In this document: one piece after another, positions 16,922 to 26,071 of the stretch
How positions within the stretch are numbered: the first letter of the stretch is position 1
How the letters are laid out: each line of letters starts with the position of its first letter
Source of the DNA: Croceibacterium xixiisoli
GTDB lineage: Bacteria > Pseudomonadota > Alphaproteobacteria > Sphingomonadales > Sphingomonadaceae
DNA: 64,000 nt
Direction of reading: 5' to 3'
Assembly (NCBI RefSeq): GCF_009827305.1
Contig: NZ_WTYJ01000002.1
Coordinates: forward strand, 558,001-622,000
The notes under the pieces: generated by a model
The model's database searches: none
What the model saw: the letters and a program-made list of their open reading frames with translations, nothing else
What the model was told of the DNA's origin: nothing
Made by a program: the position numbers and the translations under genes

Positions 16922-17956
16922 ATGACCGAATCGCTCACCATCCGCCGCCCCGACGACTGGCACGTCCATCTGCGTGATGGCGCCATGCTGCGCGGTGTTG
17001 TCGGCCATACCGCGCGTCAGTTCGCCCGCGCGATCGTGATGCCCAATCTGGTGCCGCCCGTGGTCCGCACGGCAGATGCCATCGCCTATCGCGAACGCAT
17101 CCTCGCCGCCCTGCCGGAAGGCGCGGATTTCACCCCGCTGATGACCGCCTATCTGACCGAATCGACCGATCCTGACGATCTGGCCCGCGGCTTTGCAGAG
17201 GGCGTGTTCACCGCCGCCAAGATCTACCCGGCCGGCGCCACCACCAATTCGGACAGCGGCGTGCGCGATCTGGCCGCGATCCGCCCGGTGCTCGAACGCA
17301 TGCAGGACATCGGCATGGTGCTGTGCGTCCATGGCGAAGTGACCGATCCCGATGTCGACATCTTCGACCGCGAACGCGTCTTCATCGAAACCCGGCTCGA
17401 ACCGCTGCTCAAAGACATGCCCGGCCTCAAGCTGGTGTTCGAACATGCCACCACGGCCGAAGCGGCGGCCTTCGTCGAACAGGCCGGGCCCAATGTGGCG
17501 GCCACCATCACCCCGCAGCATCTGCACATCAACCGCAACGCCATGCTGGTCGGCGGCATCCGCCCGCACGCCTATTGCCTTCCCGTGGCCAAGCGCGAAC
17601 ACCACCGCCTGGCCCTGCGCAAGGCGGCCACCTCAGGATCGAACAAGTTCTTCCTCGGCACCGACAGCGCTCCGCATGCCCGCCACGCCAAGGAGTCGGG
17701 CTGCGGTTGCGCCGGCATCTTCAACGCTCCCTTCGCGCTGGAAAGCTATCTGACGGTGTTTGAGGATGAAGGCGCGATCGACCATTTCGAAGCCTTCGCC
17801 AGCCTCAATGGCCCGGCCTTCTATGGCCTGCCGGTCAATGAAGGCACGGTCACGCTGGAAAGAACCGCTGTGACCGTGCCCGACAGGCTGGATGCCGAAG
17901 GCGAAGAGCTGGTCCCGTTCCATGCAGGCGAGCAATTGCGCTGGCGGATGGTTTGA
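16922..17956 (+). CDS. pyrC: Dihydroorotase, class II
   Basis: 344-aa zinc amidohydrolase cyclising carbamoyl-aspartate to dihydroorotate in pyrimidine synthesis. Metal ligands and catalytic residues are visible: His14 and His16 (HVHLRD), the carboxylated Lys100 (AAKIYPAG), His137, His175 and Asp248 (GTDSAPH). ATG at 16922 is set by the conserved [16 protein letters not shown]; a longer frame would overlap ygfZ. Confidence 0.97.
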   Translation: MTESLTIRRPDDWHVHLRDGAMLRGVVGHTARQFARAIVMPNLVPPVVRTADAIAYRERILAALPEGADFTPLMTAYLTESTDPDDLARGFAEGVFTAAKIYPAGATTNSDSGVRDLAAIRPVLERMQDIGMVLCVHGEVTDPDVDIFDRERVFIETRLEPLLKDMPGLKLVFEHATTAEAAAFVEQAGPNVAATITPQHLHINRNAMLVGGIRPHAYCLPVAKREHHRLALRKAATSGSNKFFLGTDSAPHARHAKESGCGCAGIFNAPFALESYLTVFEDEGAIDHFEAFASLNGPAFYGLPVNEGTVTLERTAVTVPDRLDAEGEELVPFHAGEQLRWRMV

Positions 17957-18269
17957 AGGCGTCCCGGCGCAGGCCGGGGCCGCTTTCAGCAAGGCGCCAC
18001 ACCCAAATCCCCCAGCCCGTAGCACCAAGACCCGCTCAGCCTGAGCTCGTCGAAGGCCACGCGCCCAACGCCCGCGCCACAGGCAATCGCAGTGCCTGCC
18101 CAACGCCCGCGCCACAGGCAACCGCAGTGCCTGCCCTTCGACGAGCTCAGGGCGAGCGGATGTCAAGCAAGGCGAAAGGATGAGCAGCAATGCCGGGAAG
18201 ACCGAGCGCACAAAATGCAGCAATCAACCGCAGCACAGACCCGCCAAAAATCGCCCCAAACAACCAATT
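17957..18269. repeat. Repeat-containing gap: inverted repeat around a tandem duplication
   Basis: 313 bases between convergent pyrC and rarD without a convincing gene. CTGAGCTCGTCGAAGG (18041-18056) recurs as its exact reverse complement at 18135-18150. Between them two 35-bp units (18066-18100, 18101-18135) differ at one base; each contains CAGGCA...TGCCTG. A one-mismatch copy of the 16-mer lies at 33328-33343. Such TCGTCGAAGG elements look like dispersed REP-type sequences. Transcription termination for both genes is a possible role. Confidence 0.75.
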
Positions 18270-19169
18270 TCAACCGACAGTTCTGGTCCGCGCATTCGCC
18301 AGCATATCCCAGCAGAACAGCGCCGCTGCCGCCCAGATGGCCACGAAACAGGCCAGTTGCGCCGGGCGCAGCGGTTCGTGGAACACGAACAGCCCCAACA
18401 GGAACACCACCGTGGGGGATATGAACTGCAGAAATCCCAACACCGTATAGGGCATGCGCCGCACGGCGGTTGCAAACAGCAGCAGCGGCAGCGCGGTCAT
18501 CGGCCCGCCCAATATGATCGCGCCGGTCTCAACCGCATCGCGGCCCATCACCGACCCATCGGCTTGGGTGGCGAACCAGCCCACCACCAGCGCGGATGGC
18601 AACATCAGCAGCAGTGTTTCAACCGTCAGTCCGGCCAGCGGCCCGGCGGCCACCTTCTTGCGCAGCAGGCCATAGATTCCGAAACTCAGCGCCATCGCCA
18701 GGCTGACCCACAGCGTCGTCAATGCGCCGGACGCGAGAACCGTCACGCCGATGGCAGCCAGTCCCACGGCGATCCACTGGCGCGGACGCAGCCGCTCGCC
18801 CAGGAACGCCATGCCGAACAGCATCATCATCAGCGGCAGGATGTAATAGCCAAGGCTCGCGGCAAACACATGGCCGGTCTGGATCGCCCAGACATAGAGG
18901 AACCAGTTGCCGGCGATCATCGCTGATGTGACCAGCAGCACCAGCATCGCCCGCCCGTCAGCCAGTACCTGGCGCAATTCTGCCCAGCGGCCGGTCAGCG
19001 TGATCAGCGCCAGGCACAGCGGCACGGACACCAGGATGCGCCAGGCGACGAATTCCAGCGGCGGCACGTCATGCACCAGCAGCAGATAGAGGGGCATCGA
19101 TCCCCAGACCGCATGGGCTGCCAGGGCATGGCCGAGTCCGCCTTTGCAGATGGTGTCCAGCATCGTCAT
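18270..19169 (-). CDS. rarD: EamA-family permease, RarD type
   Basis: 299-aa protein with about ten hydrophobic helices arranged as two EamA repeats. The opening HALAAHAVWGSMPLYLLLVHDVPPLEFVAWRILVS and GNWFLYVWAIQTGHVFAASLGYYILPL are characteristic of RarD. Members move small metabolites or drugs; the RarD substrate is unsettled (a chloramphenicol-sensitivity link is only by name). ATG at 19169. Confidence 0.9.
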   Translation of the reverse strand: MTMLDTICKGGLGHALAAHAVWGSMPLYLLLVHDVPPLEFVAWRILVSVPLCLALITLTGRWAELRQVLADGRAMLVLLVTSAMIAGNWFLYVWAIQTGHVFAASLGYYILPLMMMLFGMAFLGERLRPRQWIAVGLAAIGVTVLASGALTTLWVSLAMALSFGIYGLLRKKVAAGPLAGLTVETLLLMLPSALVVGWFATQADGSVMGRDAVETGAIILGGPMTALPLLLFATAVRRMPYTVLGFLQFISPTVVFLLGLFVFHEPLRPAQLACFVAIWAAAALFCWDMLANARTRTVG

Positions 19170-19344
19170 TTTCTGCGCTGTGGCTCCCCGAATCCGGCCT
19201 CGCGGTAGGCTGTTGCGACGAACCGGGCAAGCTGAGCGATGAAATTCAAACCTTACAGTATTCCTTACAGACAGGTTGCGGTCTGTTCAGGAAAGCGGCG
19301 GTAAAACTGACTCACGGATCAGGGAATAAGAAGGAACACACAAC

Positions 19345-19812
19345 ATGACCAACTTCTTCAAGCATGCCGCAATCGCTTTTACCGCCGGAACCATGGCTGT
19401 GCTGGCGACCCCCGCCGCCGCTGCGGATATCCAGGGCTCGGTTTCGAATCAGGCAGTTAGCCAGCTGTTCAGCCAGTTCCAGTCGTCCTCTGCCATTACG
19501 GCTGATGATTCGGAATGGAACCGTGATCGCCGTCGTCACCACCGTGATCGTCACTATGGCCGTGATGACCGTCGCTGGGACCGTGATGAGCGTCTGACCC
19601 GCAACCACCGCGTGTGGCGCGGTCGTGATGGCCGGGCTTATTGCCAGCGCAGCAACGGCACGACCGGTCTGATCATCGGTGGTGCAGCCGGTGCCCTGCT
19701 GGGCCGCGAGATCGACGGTGGCCGTGATCGTACGCTGGGTACGGTTCTGGGTGCAGCCGGTGGTGCGCTGCTGGGCCGTGAAATTGATCGTGGCGGTTCC
19801 AGCTGCCGCTGA
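19345..19812 (+). CDS. Secreted glycine-zipper protein
   Basis: 155-aa protein: a signal peptide ending AAA-AD near residue 27, a middle part very rich in Arg, Asp and His (NRDRRRHHRDRHYGRDDRRWDRDER), and a C-terminal glycine-zipper pair in which GALLGREIDGG and GALLGREIDRG repeat about 21 residues apart. Glycine zippers of the Rick_17kDa/2TM type insert in membranes. GAAGGAAC precedes the ATG. Probably an envelope protein; the exact role is unknown. Confidence 0.85.
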   Translation: MTNFFKHAAIAFTAGTMAVLATPAAAADIQGSVSNQAVSQLFSQFQSSSAITADDSEWNRDRRRHHRDRHYGRDDRRWDRDERLTRNHRVWRGRDGRAYCQRSNGTTGLIIGGAAGALLGREIDGGRDRTLGTVLGAAGGALLGREIDRGGSSCR

Positions 19813-19905
19813 TATGAGATCCCGGTAATCGCATTGCGGTGCGCGCCGCCTGGTTGGCAATCGCACCGCAGCGCATCCCCGGGTCGCAAAAGTCGGGACT
19901 GCGCC

Positions 19906-19939
19906 AGAGCGCCCGCGTGGGAAACCACGCGGGCGCTCT
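19906..19939 (+). terminator. Strong GAAA-loop hairpin after the glycine-zipper gene
   Basis: Perfect 15-bp stem (AGAGCGCCCGCGTGG / CCACGCGGGCGCTCT) closed by a GAAA tetraloop, about 95 bases after the stop codon. No T-run follows, so it is either a rho-independent-like terminator lacking the tail or an mRNA-stabilising structure. Confidence 0.6.
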
Positions 19940-20019
19940 GCATGTTCAGGGGCTGATCAATCGGGTCGCCGCTCTACTGGGTGATTTTTTCTCAACCAAC
20001 AGCCGCTAAAAGGCTGGGC

Positions 20020-20760
20020 ATGAACAGATTGCCCGCCCGTTCGCGATCGACCGTCCGCCTTGGTCTGGCGCTCGCCATGCTGTTGCCGCTGGGGGCCTGC
20101 GGCCCTGCCGCCGAAAGTGAGCCTGCCGATGATCAGGATCCCGCGGTGGCCGCAGCGCTCGGAGATCCGCTCATGGTCGATCCCGATCTCGCCGGTCAGA
20201 ATGCCGCCGGCAATGCCGCCAGCATCGGCACGCAGGATGGGTCGGTGCCCAGTTTCGAAATGGGCGCGGAAACGATCGCCGCCGCCCGGGCAGAGGCGCT
20301 GCAGCTGGTGGGCGGAGCCGGCAAGATGGTCAAGGCGCCCGAACCGCGCGAAATTTCCGGCAGACTGCCCGAAGGATCGACCCTGACGGCAGCAGCGCTT
20401 GCCGCCGCCGTCCCCGCCTCCGGCGATTGCGCGGCGCGGGTCCAGTACACGATGGATTGGGCGGCGCGTCTGCCCGTCGCATTCCCCGTCTTTCCGCGCG
20501 GCGCCGTGCAGGAAGCGGCCGGTACCGATGCCGAAGGCTGCCGGCTGCGGGTGGTCAATTTCAAGGCGCCGGTGCCACCGGCCGAGGTGATGGATTTCTA
20601 TTACACCCGTGCCGCCGCCTCGGGCTTTTCCACCCAGCGCGTGCTGCAGGATGGCGATGATGTGCTGGCGGGAACGAAGGCCAGATCCTCCTTCGTCATC
20701 TATGTCCGGCCATTGCCGTCGGGCGGCGCCGATATCGATCTGGTCACCAACGCGCGCTGA
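20020..20760 (+). CDS. Putative lipoprotein
   Basis: 246-aa protein with signal peptide and lipobox (LGAC) followed by an acidic linker. A C-terminal domain of about 110 residues (GDCAARVQYTMDWAARLPVAFPVFPRGAVQEAAG...) looks folded, with two cysteines. ATG at 20020 puts the signal peptide at the N-terminus; a GTG at 19981 would add 13 residues. No function recognised. It converges on astD. Confidence 0.78.
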   Translation: MNRLPARSRSTVRLGLALAMLLPLGACGPAAESEPADDQDPAVAAALGDPLMVDPDLAGQNAAGNAASIGTQDGSVPSFEMGAETIAAARAEALQLVGGAGKMVKAPEPREISGRLPEGSTLTAAALAAAVPASGDCAARVQYTMDWAARLPVAFPVFPRGAVQEAAGTDAEGCRLRVVNFKAPVPPAEVMDFYYTRAAASGFSTQRVLQDGDDVLAGTKARSSFVIYVRPLPSGGADIDLVTNAR

Positions 20761-20769
20761 CTTGCAGGA

Positions 20770-22176
20770 TCAACTGAAGCCGACCCCGACACTGGCGCGC
20801 GGCTGCTCCATTTCCGAACTGGCGACTGGATAGGCGCAGTAATCGGCGGCATAATAGGCCGCCGGGCGATGGTTGCCGGAATATCCGATCCCGCCGAAGG
20901 GGGCCGCCGATGATGCGCCATTGGTCGGCCGGTTCCAATTGACGATACCGGCGCGAATATTGGCCCAGAACCGGTTGTAATCCTGCGGCGCCCCGCCGAT
21001 CAGCGATGCCGACAGGCCGAAACGGGTGTTGTTCGCCTCGGCAATCGCCGCATCCAGATCATCGACGCGCACCAGTTGCAGCAGCGGGCCGAACAGTTCC
21101 ACGTCGGGCCGTTCGGCCATGGCGGTGATGTCGATCAGGCCGGGGGTCAGGAACGGCAGCTCGGCTTCCGGCCGGCGCATGTGGCAGATCGCCTTGCCGC
21201 CGTGGGAAATCAGATAGACGAAGCTTTCGATCAGCCGGTCGGCCGTGTCATTGTCGATCACCGGGCCCATGAACGGGGCGGGATTGTCGAACGGGCCACC
21301 GATGATGATCCGATCGATCAGCTTCTTCACCTCTTCGACCAGCGCGTCATGCATGCTCGATTTCACGATCAGCCGGCGCGCGGCGGTGCAGCGCTGCCCG
21401 GCAGAGGTGAAGGCGCTCTGCACCACCAGGATGGCGGCATCGGCGATCTTGGGCGTGTCCCACACCACGATCGGATTGTTGCCGCCCATTTCCAGCGCCA
21501 CCACCCGTCCCGGATTGCTGGCCAGCCTGCGGTTGATCGCGATGCCCGCCTGGGCCGATCCGGTAAACAGCACCCCATCGATCCCGTCATGCGCGACCAG
21601 CGCCTTGCCGTGGTCCGGCCCGCCATGCAGCACCTGCACCAGCGCGGCGGGAATGCCCGCGCGGGCAAACAGCGATGCCAGGAATTCGCCGGTCGCCGGG
21701 GTCTTCTCGCTCGGCTTGAAGATCACCGCATTGCCGGCCAGCAGGGCCGGCACGATGTGTCCATTGGGCAGATGGGCGGGGAAGTTGTAGGGGCCGAGCA
21801 CCGCCATCACCCCATGTGGCTTGTGCCGCAGCGCCGCGGTGCCCTGCAGCGCGCTGTCCAGCTTGCGCTGGCCGGTCCGTTCGGAATAGGCGCGGATGGA
21901 AATCTCCACCTTGGCGATCACCGATTCCACCTCGGTCCGGGCTTCCCACAAGGGCTTGCCCGTTTCGCGCGCAATCAGCTCGGCGAAATGCTCGTGCTCC
22001 TTGCGCACCTCATTGGCGAACCGGCGCAGCAGTTCCGCCCGCCGTGCCAGCGGCTGCGCCGCCCATTGCGGCCAGGCCTCCCGCGCCGTCGCCACCACCG
22101 CATCGACATCGCCGGCCCTGCCGCGCCACAACTCGGCACCAGTTGCAGGCTCGAAGGAAATCAGTTCGTCGGACAA
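20770..22176 (-). CDS. astD: N-succinylglutamate 5-semialdehyde dehydrogenase AstD
   Basis: About 468-aa aldehyde dehydrogenase for arginine catabolism by the succinyltransferase pathway. It has GPYNFPAHLPNGHIVPALLAGNAVIFKPSEKTP (NAD site), Glu229 in LEMGGNNP and the nucleophile Cys263 in SAGQRCTAARR; GNNP and SAFTSAGQRCTAARRL are AstD-like. The start is unclear: TTG at 22176 fits the family best, while an ATG at 22263 would add 29 unrelated residues. No other ast genes lie nearby. Confidence 0.88.
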   Translation of the reverse strand: MSDELISFEPATGAELWRGRAGDVDAVVATAREAWPQWAAQPLARRAELLRRFANEVRKEHEHFAELIARETGKPLWEARTEVESVIAKVEISIRAYSERTGQRKLDSALQGTAALRHKPHGVMAVLGPYNFPAHLPNGHIVPALLAGNAVIFKPSEKTPATGEFLASLFARAGIPAALVQVLHGGPDHGKALVAHDGIDGVLFTGSAQAGIAINRRLASNPGRVVALEMGGNNPIVVWDTPKIADAAILVVQSAFTSAGQRCTAARRLIVKSSMHDALVEEVKKLIDRIIIGGPFDNPAPFMGPVIDNDTADRLIESFVYLISHGGKAICHMRRPEAELPFLTPGLIDITAMAERPDVELFGPLLQLVRVDDLDAAIAEANNTRFGLSASLIGGAPQDYNRFWANIRAGIVNWNRPTNGASSAAPFGGIGYSGNHRPAAYYAADYCAYPVASSEMEQPRASVGVGFS

Positions 22177-22313
22177 TATCCAAACCCCAGTATCTTGGTC
22201 TTCGTCAGTACGGCCCAATCCAGGCGCGCTGCATAGCCAGACCGACTGCAAACGCCAAATCATCGCATCCGCAGTGGGACATAAGTATCTCGCCCGGCAA
22301 AATGAATGGCCTG

Positions 22314-23729
22314 CTAGCCGAACAGATGTCCCGCCGGGGGCGGGGCGTCCCCCATCGCTGCCCCCATCCGGCGGATGACAGCCACCTTGGCGTGGAGCGG
22401 CGCCCAGTCGTCATGCTCGGCAATTGCCGCCCAGATGGCCTCGACCTCTTCGATCAGCATGCTCTGCGGCTGATCATCCGCCCAATATTCATGCGTGGAA
22501 TCCAGCGGCTGGTGCCCGGCCATGGCTTGGGCCAAAGCACCCCCGACCGCACCCTCGGCGGCGCGCCCGCCGCGATGGGTGAAGAAGAACTGGTCCGGCC
22601 CGATCCCGCTTTCCCGCATCAGGTTCTCGGACGCTTCGATCAGCGCGCGGTCGGCCTCTGCTCCCGCGCTGGCCAGCCCCAACCGCCAGGTGAAGCGGCG
22701 GCCCATGGCCTCGTGATACAGCGCCGGGAAGCGCTCGAACGCAGCGACCAGCGGCGGGGCATCCACCAGCTGGCGCAAGGATATTGCCAGCTGCGCCAGA
22801 TTCCAGTGCAGCGCCTCGGGCTGCCGGCCGAAGGAATAGAGCCCGGAATGGTCGAAATAGGCGGCGGTAAAGCCCGGTTGCCACTGCGGCAGCCAGCGCC
22901 AGGGGCCATAATCGAAACTCTCCCCGGTGATGTTCATATTGTCGGTGTTGAGCACACCATGGACAAATCCGGCCACCATGTAACTCGCCGCCAGATCGGC
23001 CAGCCGCTCGACTGCCTGATGCATCAGCACCACGGCGGGGTTGTCCCGCTCGGGCGCGTTTTCCGGCGGGGGCGGGGCGGGGAATTGCGCCAGGCAATAA
23101 TCGACCAGCTGCGCCAGATTGTCGGCCTGGTCCAGCGCGGCGAGCCGCTGGAAACTGCCGATCCGGATATGCGAATGGCTCAGCCGCACCAGCACGGCGG
23201 ACCGGGTGGGGGACGGCTCGTCTCCCCGCACCAGTTCCTCGCCCGTTTCCACCACGGACAGCGTCTTGGAGGTATAGGCGCCCAGCGCCTCGAGCATTTC
23301 GGTGGCGAGGATTTCGCGCACCGCGCCCTTCAGCGTCAGCCGCCCGTCCGCCGTGCGGCTATAGGGGGTCAGCCCGCTGCCCTTGGTGCCGCAATCGAGC
23401 AGCCGACCATGGCCGTCGCGCATCTGGGCATAGAGAAAACCGCGCCCGTCGCCGATGTCCGGGTTGTACACGCGGAACTGATGCCCGTGATACCGCAGCG
23501 CCAGCGGCTGGGGCAGATTGTCGGGCAGGGGGCTGAAACCGGCGAAGTGATCGGTCCAGGCCGCATCGGACAGATCGGCCAGCCCGATCGCCTGATCCCA
23601 CCGCCGGTTGCGGAAGCGCAGGATGTGTTCGGGAAAAACCGCCGGTTGGGCGGGATCGGCCAGCCAGCCGGCCAGCGGCAGGATGGCGGGATCGGGGTGA
23701 TAGCTCGCTGCTTGCGGTTCGGGGCGCAT
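22314..23729 (-). CDS. selO: SelO/YdiU family protein adenylyltransferase
   Basis: About 471-aa pseudokinase-fold enzyme that transfers AMP to protein side chains and takes part in oxidative stress responses. It carries the nucleotide-binding DCGTKGSGLTPYSR (residues 112-125) and the metal-site region HGVLNTDNMNITGESFDYGPW. The usual YGGHQFGxWxGQLGDGRA block is replaced by YHGHQFRVYNPDIGDGRG, which marks a divergent subgroup. ATG at 23729 is preferred; ATG at 23777 is possible. It is divergent from an alpha/beta hydrolase. Confidence 0.9.
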   Translation of the reverse strand: MRPEPQAASYHPDPAILPLAGWLADPAQPAVFPEHILRFRNRRWDQAIGLADLSDAAWTDHFAGFSPLPDNLPQPLALRYHGHQFRVYNPDIGDGRGFLYAQMRDGHGRLLDCGTKGSGLTPYSRTADGRLTLKGAVREILATEMLEALGAYTSKTLSVVETGEELVRGDEPSPTRSAVLVRLSHSHIRIGSFQRLAALDQADNLAQLVDYCLAQFPAPPPPENAPERDNPAVVLMHQAVERLADLAASYMVAGFVHGVLNTDNMNITGESFDYGPWRWLPQWQPGFTAAYFDHSGLYSFGRQPEALHWNLAQLAISLRQLVDAPPLVAAFERFPALYHEAMGRRFTWRLGLASAGAEADRALIEASENLMRESGIGPDQFFFTHRGGRAAEGAVGGALAQAMAGHQPLDSTHEYWADDQPQSMLIEEVEAIWAAIAEHDDWAPLHAKVAVIRRMGAAMGDAPPPAGHLFG

Positions 23730-23825
23730 CTGGCAATAGATGGTGGCATGATCGATGCGGCACAAGCCCGCAGCCATCCGGCATCAATCAAGGCCGACAT
23801 CAACAAGGGACGCAGAAGCGCAGGC

Positions 23826-24728
23826 ATGTCCGAACCAGTCCACGTTACCGGCCAATGGCAGACCGCCGATGGGCTGACCCTGTCCTATCGCGATTTTCCC
23901 GGCCCTGCGGATGCCGCCGGCCGCCCACCGCTGCTGTGCCTGCACGGGCTCACCCGCAACGGTCGTGATTTCGAACCACTGATCGAACGCTTTGCTGCCG
24001 ATTGGCGGATCATCGTGCCGGACATGCGGGGAAGGGGGCAGAGCGATTACGCCCGCGATACCGCCAGCTATGTCCTGCCCAGCTACATCGCCGATGTGGA
24101 ACTGCTGCTGGCCCAGCTGGAACTGAACCGTTTCGTCGGCGTCGGCACCTCCATGGGCGCGCTGATCCTCACCGGCATTGCCCTGGGCGGGCGCGATCGG
24201 CTGGCCGGGGTGATCATCAATGACATCGGCCCGGAAATAGAGGCTGATGGCCTGGAACGGATCGTCGAATATGTCGGCCAGGGGCGCAGCTTCCCCACCT
24301 GGATGCACGCTGCGCGCGGGCTGCGCGATCAGGCAGAGGTCGCCCATCCGGATTTCACCATCACCCAATGGCTCGCCATGGCCAAGCGGCTGATGTGCCT
24401 CAGCGGCAATGGCCGGATCGTGTTCGATTACGACATGAAGATCGCCGAACCCTTCGCCAGCGCCGGCAATCCCGGCGCAGAAACGGAAACCCCCGCGCCC
24501 GCCGCCGCCAGCGGCCTCTGGCCCGGGTTCGAGGCTTTCGGCGGTCGCCCAGGGCTGGTGTTGCGGGGGGAAGTGTCCGATCTCCTTTCCGCCGCCACGG
24601 TCGACGCCATGACCCGCCGTATTGCAGGGTTGCAGGCCGTCGTCGTCCCGCGTACCGGCCACGCCCCCACGCTGGAAGAACCGGCCGCGCAGGCCGCCAT
24701 CGCCGCGCTGCTGGCCCGCATCGGCTGA
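23826..24728 (+). CDS. Alpha/beta hydrolase
   Basis: 300-aa hydrolase. It has the oxyanion HG motif (LLCLHGLTRNGRDF), a nucleophile elbow GTSMGA, an acid in the LVLRGEVSDLLSA region and a histidine in RTGHAPTLEEP. It resembles esterases and carbon-carbon hydrolases of the MhpC type; the natural substrate is unknown. ATG at 23826 begins the conserved part. The glycosyltransferase gene starts 11 bases after its stop. Confidence 0.9.
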   Translation: MSEPVHVTGQWQTADGLTLSYRDFPGPADAAGRPPLLCLHGLTRNGRDFEPLIERFAADWRIIVPDMRGRGQSDYARDTASYVLPSYIADVELLLAQLELNRFVGVGTSMGALILTGIALGGRDRLAGVIINDIGPEIEADGLERIVEYVGQGRSFPTWMHAARGLRDQAEVAHPDFTITQWLAMAKRLMCLSGNGRIVFDYDMKIAEPFASAGNPGAETETPAPAAASGLWPGFEAFGGRPGLVLRGEVSDLLSAATVDAMTRRIAGLQAVVVPRTGHAPTLEEPAAQAAIAALLARIG

Positions 24729-24739
24729 ACGGAACGGGC

Positions 24740-25933
24740 ATGACCACGAAAAAAGCCAGAAAAGCGCCGGCATCCAGCGGCAAGACCAGCAGTCCAGCGC
24801 AGACCACCGGTGCCGTGCCGCGCATCCTGCATCTGCATTCCTCCTTCGACGCTGGCGGCAAGGAAGTGCGCAATGTCCGCCTGATCGAAGCTTTCGGCAC
24901 GCAGGCCGAACATGCCATCGTTTCGGGCGATCCGGACCGGCGCGGCGCCGCGTCGCTGCTCAGCGGCAAGGCGAAAGTCACCTGGCCCGATTTCCCCTCG
25001 CTCAAGGGCAAGCCCTGGCCCTCGCGTCTCAAGTCTCTGGCCCAGGCGATGCAGGGCTATGATCTGATCTGCACCTACAATTGGGGTGCGATCGATGCGA
25101 CCATGGCCCACACGCTGTTCGCCGATCCCTTCAAGCTGCCGCCGCTGGTCCATCATGAAGACGGCTTCAATGAAGACGAGGCCAATGGGCTGAAAAAGCG
25201 GCGCAATCTCTATCGCCAGATCGCGCTGGGCCGCTCTGCCGCGCTGGTGGTTCCCTCCCGCACGCTCGAACGCGTCGCGCTGGAGGTATGGAAACAGCCA
25301 CGCCCGCGGGTGCAGCTGATTTCCAACGGCATCGACGTGCAGAATTTCCTCCGCACCCCGCCGCGCGACGCGCTGCCCCGGCTGATCAAGCGCAAGGAGG
25401 AATACTGGATCGGCACGCTGGCCGGCCTGCGCAAGATCAAGAACCTGCCCGCCCTGGTCCGCGCCTGCGCCGATCTGCCCGAAGCCTGGCAATTGGTCAT
25501 CGCGGGGGAAGGGCCCGAACGCGACGCCATCATGGAGGAGGCGGAACGCTGCGGCATCGATCACCGTGTCCATCTGCCCGGCTTCATCAGCGATCCGGCC
25601 CGCGTGGTCGGCCTGTTCGATATCTTCGCCCTGTCATCGCATTCCGAACAATTCCCGATCTCTCTGGCAGAGGCGATGGCCGCCGGCCTGCCGGTCGCTG
25701 CGCCGCGCGTGGGGGATGTCGGATCGATGGTGGCCAGCGAAAACGGCCCCTTCCTGTGCGATGCGGGGGATGAGGCAGGGCTCAGACAGGCAATCATGAC
25801 GCTCGCCGGCGATGCCGCGCTGCGCCGGCGGGTCGGCAATGCCAACCGCGATCGCGCCCGGCAGGATTATGACGAACGCCGCATGGTGGAACGCTATCGC
25901 GCGCTGTACTGGGGGCTGATGGGGCGAAACTGA
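24740..25933 (+). CDS. GT4-family glycosyltransferase
   Basis: 397-aa two-domain glycosyltransferase. The N-terminal GG motif (HSSFDAGGKEVRN) and the C-terminal donor site GTLAGLRKIKNLPALVRAC...LVIAGEGPERDAI...SSHSEQFPISLAEAMAAGLPV are typical of family GT4. It probably transfers a sugar to a lipid or polysaccharide precursor at the inner membrane; donor and acceptor are unknown. The basic Lys/Ser N-terminus (about 25 aa) is not part of the fold. It lies 11 bases downstream of the hydrolase gene. Confidence 0.92.
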   Translation: MTTKKARKAPASSGKTSSPAQTTGAVPRILHLHSSFDAGGKEVRNVRLIEAFGTQAEHAIVSGDPDRRGAASLLSGKAKVTWPDFPSLKGKPWPSRLKSLAQAMQGYDLICTYNWGAIDATMAHTLFADPFKLPPLVHHEDGFNEDEANGLKKRRNLYRQIALGRSAALVVPSRTLERVALEVWKQPRPRVQLISNGIDVQNFLRTPPRDALPRLIKRKEEYWIGTLAGLRKIKNLPALVRACADLPEAWQLVIAGEGPERDAIMEEAERCGIDHRVHLPGFISDPARVVGLFDIFALSSHSEQFPISLAEAMAAGLPVAAPRVGDVGSMVASENGPFLCDAGDEAGLRQAIMTLAGDAALRRRVGNANRDRARQDYDERRMVERYRALYWGLMGRN

Positions 25934-26071
25934 CGCTCCGGAGGGGACCGGGCGCGCGTTCCGCTTCATCACCCGTTCACCCGTCGGGGGACAGGCACCA
26001 TTCTGCAATTGAATTGGTGTGGCCTTCCGCTAAACAGCGCGGCCTGTTCCTCAACAAATCTGCGGACGATC

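Noticed and set aside
18066-18135. Possible CRISPR array or short repeat array.
   Set aside because: Only two directly adjoining 35-bp units, with no spacers and no cas genes.
21816-23825. A long + strand open frame leading into the alpha/beta hydrolase.
   Set aside because: Only the part from ATG 23826 matches the hydrolase family; the preceding part is antisense to astD and selO.
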